Assembly: GCA_003250175.1 (NCBI GenBank)
Contig: QKHD01000220.1
Coordinates: 1-5,166, forward strand
Direction of reading: 5' to 3'
Length of the DNA stretch: 5,166 nt
From: Helicobacteraceae bacterium
GTDB lineage: Bacteria; Campylobacterota; Campylobacteria; Campylobacterales; SZUA-545
In this document: one piece after another, positions 1-5,166 of the stretch
How positions within the stretch are numbered: the stretch's first letter is position 1
Layout: every line of letters begins with the position of its first letter
Translations under genes and position numbers: made by a program
Notes under the pieces: model-generated
The model's database searches: none
What the model was told of the DNA's origin: nothing
Seen by the model: only the letters and a program-made list of their open reading frames with translations

Positions 1-1458
1 GCCAACGCCTACAAGCACATTGACATTATCGAGATGGATGCCGCCTCCAACCGTAAAATTGACGACATCCGCGAGATGATCGAACACACCAAATACAAGC
101 CTTCCACGGCACGCTATAAAATTTTCATTATCGACGAAGTCCATATGCTCACTCGCGAGGCGTTTAATGCCCTGCTTAAAACCCTGGAAGAGCCGCCGGC
201 TTATGTTAAATTCATTCTGGCAACCACCGATCCCCTGAAGCTGCCGCCGACCATTCTCTCCCGCACCCAGCACTTCAGTTTTAAAAAGATCGCACCGCCT
301 TATATCGTGCGCCATCTGCAGGATATTCTCAGCCAGGAGCAGATCGAGTTTGAAGGGGAAGCCCTGGAGATTCTGGCACGGAGCGGCAGCGGTTCCCTGC
401 GGGACACGCTAACCCTTTTGGATCAGGCGATTATCTTCTCCAAAGGAAGCGTCGACGTTGACAGCGTCGTTCGGATGCTGGGCATTTTGGACCCATCCAA
501 AATCGAGGGGATGTTTGAGGCGATTATGCGTCAGGATGTGGACACCCTGCGTACTATTGCCCAAGAGTTTGAGGCGTATGATTCCGAGGTGCTGCTGGAA
601 GATATCGTGGAGTACCTCAAACGTAAGTTTTATGAACCGAGCGGCATGATGAGTCCCTTTATCATCGAGCGTTTTTTCCGGATCATGGCCCAGACGAAAA
701 GCCTTTTGGGGATGAATGCCGATAACGGGTTTGCCCTGACCCTGATGATGTTTAAAATGCTCGAAGCCCTTAAAAGCGACGAAATTTCCCATCAGATTCA
801 CAAGCTTCAAACCCACCTCGAAAGTGCCCCGCCGCGCCAAAGTGAGCCGATGGCTCCAGTGGCAGCGGCGGCTCCAATTCCGGAGAGCAAGCCGGCGGCA
901 GAACCCGCAGCGGTCGCTATACCGGCTGCTTCAGCGGCTCCCGTTGATACGCTGGCCCAAAAAGCCCAGTTGCTGGTTGACAAAATCTATGATCGTGATG
1001 TGGAGTTGGGCCGCTGCTTTGAAGAGCACGTGACGGTTCTGAGTTTTGAAGCGGGTGTACTTCGCTGGATGAGCTGTGCCGATGAGGGGTGCAAAAAGCA
1101 GCTGCGTACCTACTGGTCGGTTATTCGCCATTTGATCCAGGAAGTCTTTGGGATAGAGGTCGTGATCGAAGCGGTCCCCTGCGACGAAGAGAGCAAAAAA
1201 AAAACTGAGCCCGTAAGCACTCCGGAGCCATTCGAAACGGATCTGCCCGACGCGGCCTATGCCAATGAGGACTCCTCTTCTATGATCGAAGATGTGGAGA
1301 CGGGCGATGCGGGGAGCTGCATGGAAAACAGCCTGGGCCTCTCCGGAGGCGAACGCCCCAAAGAGGTGGATGGCCGGGAGATTTTGAATGAGCCTTTTGT
1401 TCAAAAGGCGATCGAGATTTTTAACGCGCAGAAGATCAAGATCCGCTCTAAAATCTGA
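1..1458 (+). CDS. dnaX: DNA polymerase III subunit gamma/tau (clamp-loader ATPase), 5'-truncated by the window edge
   Basis: This is the motor subunit of the clamp loader, which opens and loads the beta sliding clamp and, as tau, ties the polymerase to the replisome. The frame is open from base 1, giving 485 residues to the TGA. The first in-frame ATG (base 34) lies inside the conserved EMDAASN motif, so it is not the start; about 85 residues with Walker A and the zinc-binding cysteines are missing. Visible in window numbering: Walker B IIDEVH (43-48), sensor 1 ATTD (74-77), arginine-finger motif ILSRTQ with R88, sensor 2 GSGSLRDTLTLLDQ (129-142), a helical collar domain to about 270, an Ala/Pro-rich linker (about 276-316), a folded tau-type domain (about 317-394), an acidic variable stretch, and a terminal helix NEPFVQKAIEIF like the end of other tau proteins. 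A ten-A run at residues 399-402 may cause slippage. The gene converges on the cyclase gene. The family call is very secure. Confidence 0.97.
   Translation, partial: ANAYKHIDIIEMDAASNRKIDDIREMIEHTKYKPSTARYKIFIIDEVHMLTREAFNALLKTLEEPPAYVKFILATTDPLKLPPTILSRTQHFSFKKIAPPYIVRHLQDILSQEQIEFEGEALEILARSGSGSLRDTLTLLDQAIIFSKGSVDVDSVVRMLGILDPSKIEGMFEAIMRQDVDTLRTIAQEFEAYDSEVLLEDIVEYLKRKFYEPSGMMSPFIIERFFRIMAQTKSLLGMNADNGFALTLMMFKMLEALKSDEISHQIHKLQTHLESAPPRQSEPMAPVAAAAPIPESKPAAEPAAVAIPAASAAPVDTLAQKAQLLVDKIYDRDVELGRCFEEHVTVLSFEAGVLRWMSCADEGCKKQLRTYWSVIRHLIQEVFGIEVVIEAVPCDEESKKKTEPVSTPEPFETDLPDAAYANEDSSSMIEDVETGDAGSCMENSLGLSGGERPKEVDGREILNEPFVQKAIEIFNAQKIKIRSKI
1195..1216 (+). promoter_or_regulatory. Candidate dnaX slippage/frameshift site: A10 run with stops in both other frames
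   Basis: Ten consecutive A's (1195-1204) encode Lys399-Lys401 and the first base of Thr402 of the in-window DnaX. In the -1 frame the next codons are AAC then TGA (1206-1208). In the +1 frame they are CTG AGC CCG then TAA (1214-1216). Slippage of one base in either direction, by the ribosome or by RNA polymerase, would therefore end translation within four codons and remove about 83 residues. A purine-rich GAAGAGAG lies at 1186-1193 and could act as a weak Shine-Dalgarno-like stimulator. I see no convincing stimulatory stem-loop just downstream. In other bacteria dnaX makes gamma by ribosomal frameshifting (E. coli) or by transcriptional slippage on an A9 run (Thermus thermophilus). The site is seen directly; its use in this organism is inferred. 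Confidence 0.55.
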
Positions 1459-1494
1459 GCGAACCGGGCGGATCGTTTAGAAGTTCTGATCCGC
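1440..1494. terminator. Possible bidirectional terminator: three inverted copies of GATCCGC at a convergent gene junction
   Basis: GATCCGC occurs at 1440-1446 and 1488-1494, and its reverse complement GCGGATC at 1468-1474. The middle copy can pair with either neighbour. The left hairpin extends to nine pairs (1440-1448 with 1466-1474, one G-U) with a 17-nt loop, and is followed on the + strand by only GTTT. The right hairpin has seven perfect pairs with a 13-nt loop. The element spans the last codons of dnaX, the 18-bp gap and the final codons of the cyclase gene, where two converging transcripts must stop. Neither side has a good T-tract, so a classical intrinsic terminator is not proven. 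It may instead protect 3' ends or have arisen by chance. Confidence 0.3.
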
Positions 1495-3324
1495 ATCCCA
1501 CATGTGGCTCTCAAATCGAACCACGCGGTTTCGGCCGCTTTTCTTCGCCTCATACAGCGCGATATCGGCATACTTGATAGCCTGCCAGATCGATTCGCTG
1601 TCGTTGGGGAAGAGGGAAACCCCGATACTGATGGTCTTTTTAAGACGCTTGTTATCCCCAATGGCAATATCCATAGACTGTACTTTGGATCGGAGTTTTT
1701 CCGCCACATCCATGGTTTTTTCTTCCGACTCCACGTTCATCAGCAGCACAATAAACTCTTCACCGCCGTAACGGATGACCAGGTCGGATTCGCGGACATT
1801 GTTGTGCAGGACTCCGGAGAGCTCTTTAAGAACCATATCCCCGACGTCATGGCCGTGGGTATCGTTGACCATTTTGAAGTGGTCCATATCGATCAGCAAG
1901 ATACCGACGTTGATCTTCTGACGGATCACCTGGGGTTTGAGCTTTTCAACATATTCGTCCAGGAATCGGCGGTTATACAGACCGGTCAGCGCGTCTTTGA
2001 GGGAAGAATCCCGCAGCATCTGCATGAGGCGCTTGGTTTCGATCACCGGCGCCGCTTCGTTGGCGTAGTTTTTGATCAGGGAAGACTGTTTTTTAATTTG
2101 GACGTGTTCCGCTTCCGTATCACTGATAATATGGATAATTAGACCCGTATGGCCGCCCACATTCACCGGAATACAGTGGTAGTTCTTCTGCGGAGCTTTG
2201 AAGCATTCGCAAATACCGGGGAAGTCGTCGGAGGAGACGTTGGCCCCGGTTCGTTTGGCGCGGCACAGGTCGGCATTGTTGTCCACTTTGGCATCGCAGG
2301 GGATGTTCTGGCCGATTTCCAGGACAATTTCCGACTCGTTGGTCTGGGCGTTGATCTCGGCAAAGGTGAAGTTTTTCACCTTGAAATACTCCTGCATGAC
2401 AAAGGCGAGACGGTTGTAGATGTCTTCCTTGGTGACATCCTGCTCGATCGCTTTTTTAAACTGATAGAGGCGGTTAAGGGCCGTAATGATCGATTCCGCA
2501 TCGGTCAGGGGATCGTGCTGGTTCTGGGCCTCCGTGGCCACGAAGGTCCGGAGCTTCTTGTCAATCTGTCCAAAAGTGTTGTCCAGCTTTTCCAATAGGG
2601 TGTCGTATTCATGCACCATTTCACCCGCTTCATCGATCAGATTGGTCTCGATCTTGTTGGAGAAGTTCCCCATGGAGGCTTTTTTGATACTGTTTTTCAG
2701 GGACTCGAAAAGCTCCAGATAAGGGTTAAGCAGACGGTTGGTCAGGAAGATCACCAGTCCGATGGCAATGACGGTGGTGAGCAAAATCTTGACGATGGTC
2801 GCCACACCCTCTTCACGCACGGACATGATGTCAAATTCCATACTGATAGCCCCCAGGGTATCACCGTGGTTGGCATCGTGGCACTGGAAGCAGTTGACCA
2901 GCTCATCAGCGCTGGCTTTGTAGGGAATGGTCACGCGCAGCAGCGCCTGATTGGAGCGCTCTTCAAGGATGATCTCCTTCTCTCCGGAGGCAAGGACCTT
3001 AAGGTCGATATCATCCCGTGGCATCTCGTGTTTTCGGGGTGGGCCGTACTGTTTGCTGACGATTTCGCTCCGGATGACCCAGAGTTTTTCTACGTCTTTA
3101 ATGTGGGAGATGTTTTTTAAAAAGCTCTCCCGCTTGTCCATGGTGCCGTTGATCATGTGGGAAGTCAGGCCGTTTTTGACCAGTTCGGAAACAATTTCGG
3201 CCTTGTCCGTGGCGGCGTTGATGCCGTAGGAGCGGAAGTTAAAGAGTACGATCAGGATGACCGCCACCGTCGAGGCGATAATCATCAGGGCGATACGGGA
3301 AAGAATTTTTTGTTTCATAGACAT
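1477..3324 (-). CDS. Membrane diguanylate cyclase with periplasmic c-type heme sensor, HAMP, Cys-rich GAF-like and GGEEF domains
   Basis: The 615-residue protein should make cyclic di-GMP from two GTP at the inner membrane. Order: short N-terminus; membrane segment about 9-29; periplasmic domain about 30-173 with a single heme-attachment motif C145-F-Q-C148-H149 followed by GDTLGAISMEF, resembling DUF3365/Tll0287-like or PAS-like c-heme sensors; membrane segment about 174-196; HAMP about 197-250; helical linker; GAF-like domain about 285-430 with Cys343, 354, 372, 374 and 384; GGDEF domain about 440-605. The catalytic domain looks active: DALTGLYNRR (444-453), metal-site region LIDMDHFKMVND (477-488), GGEEF (520-524). 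RESD (511-514), five residues before GGEEF, is a canonical inhibitory product-binding site. There is no EAL or HD-GYP domain. The start is supported by AAGAG seven bases upstream; Met3 is a possible alternative. The gene lies 44 bp after glmS on the same strand. The enzyme class is firm; the signal sensed is inferred. Confidence 0.93.
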   Translation of the reverse strand: MSMKQKILSRIALMIIASTVAVILIVLFNFRSYGINAATDKAEIVSELVKNGLTSHMINGTMDKRESFLKNISHIKDVEKLWVIRSEIVSKQYGPPRKHEMPRDDIDLKVLASGEKEIILEERSNQALLRVTIPYKASADELVNCFQCHDANHGDTLGAISMEFDIMSVREEGVATIVKILLTTVIAIGLVIFLTNRLLNPYLELFESLKNSIKKASMGNFSNKIETNLIDEAGEMVHEYDTLLEKLDNTFGQIDKKLRTFVATEAQNQHDPLTDAESIITALNRLYQFKKAIEQDVTKEDIYNRLAFVMQEYFKVKNFTFAEINAQTNESEIVLEIGQNIPCDAKVDNNADLCRAKRTGANVSSDDFPGICECFKAPQKNYHCIPVNVGGHTGLIIHIISDTEAEHVQIKKQSSLIKNYANEAAPVIETKRLMQMLRDSSLKDALTGLYNRRFLDEYVEKLKPQVIRQKINVGILLIDMDHFKMVNDTHGHDVGDMVLKELSGVLHNNVRESDLVIRYGGEEFIVLLMNVESEEKTMDVAEKLRSKVQSMDIAIGDNKRLKKTISIGVSLFPNDSESIWQAIKYADIALYEAKKSGRNRVVRFESHMWDADQNF

Positions 3325-3331
3325 TTCGGTG

Positions 3332-3336
3332 CTCTT
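3332..3336 (-). promoter_or_regulatory. Ribosome binding site of the diguanylate cyclase gene
   Basis: On the minus strand AAGAG lies seven bases before the ATG at 3322-3324. It is a partial match to the Shine-Dalgarno consensus at good spacing, and favours this ATG over the in-frame ATG two codons later (3316-3318). Another ATG slightly upstream in the gap is out of frame and runs into a stop almost at once. The rest of the 44-bp gap (3325-3368) shows no clear terminator, consistent with read-through from glmS. Confidence 0.45.
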
Positions 3337-3368
3337 GGATTCATGGATTTTAACGATATAAGAAAGCG

Positions 3369-5166
<1,798 letters not shown>

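Noticed and set aside
34..36. ATG as a start codon for dnaX
   Set aside because: It lies within the conserved segment before DAASN, and the frame is open to base 1. The true start is upstream of the window.
409..1404. Minus-strand open frames (409-840, 931-1404) opposite dnaX
   Set aside because: They overlap the conserved dnaX reading frame and show no independent protein motifs, so they are taken as shadows.
1504..3120. Three long + strand open frames (1504-2142, 2149-2598, 2611-3120) opposite the cyclase gene
   Set aside because: They lie wholly antisense to a gene with clear domains. Their translations show no recognisable family and look like mirror-frame products of the real codons.
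3109..3121. In-register A AAA AAC heptamer, preceded by TTTT, in the cyclase gene (Leu69-Lys70-Asn71)
   Set aside because: It fits the general -1 slippery pattern, but a shift would give only a useless fragment of the sensor domain. There is no family precedent and no obvious stimulatory structure, so it is probably chance from Phe-Leu-Lys-Asn codons.
3343..3360. TATATC/TAAAAT sequences on the minus strand before the cyclase gene, resembling a -10 box
   Set aside because: The -10-like match is fair, but I could not identify a convincing -35 at proper spacing. AT-rich hexamers are easily found in such a gap, so it is not listed as a promoter.

Overview
The window holds three protein-coding genes, two of them cut by the window edges. 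They leave almost no non-coding DNA: 18 bp between the first and second gene and 44 bp between the second and third. The DnaX wording (DAASNRKIDDIRE, KYKPSTARYKIFIIDEVHMLT, TTDPLKLPPTILSRTQHF) is what I would expect from a campylobacterotal (epsilonproteobacterial) bacterium. The base composition looks close to half G+C, higher than in many members of that phylum. This points to a higher-GC lineage such as those around Sulfurovum/Nitratifractor/Hydrogenimonas, but the placement is an inference from memory of family sequences.

Layout. Positions 1-1458 (+) are the 3' part of dnaX, the DNA polymerase III gamma/tau clamp-loader subunit, missing about 85 N-terminal residues. Positions 1477-3324 (-) are a complete gene for a membrane-bound diguanylate cyclase. 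It has a periplasmic domain with a c-type heme motif, a HAMP linker, a cysteine-bearing GAF-like domain and an intact GGEEF domain with an inhibitory site. Positions 3369-5166 (-) are glmS, glucosamine-6-phosphate synthase, lacking only about four N-terminal codons, including the catalytic cysteine. glmS and the cyclase run in the same direction and could be co-transcribed. dnaX converges on the cyclase, with three copies of a GATCCGC/GCGGATC heptamer at the junction that can form alternative hairpins.

The window looks like ordinary chromosomal core DNA with one accessory-type signalling gene. I see no mobile element, RNA gene, CRISPR array or phage gene. The most interesting points are two. 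First, a run of ten A's in dnaX has stop codons just downstream in both alternative frames, the arrangement expected if slippage makes a short gamma-like protein next to full-length tau. Second, the cyclase appears able to sense redox or ligand state on both sides of the membrane, through a periplasmic heme and a cytoplasmic cluster of five cysteines. I found nothing that I would call a wholly new system.
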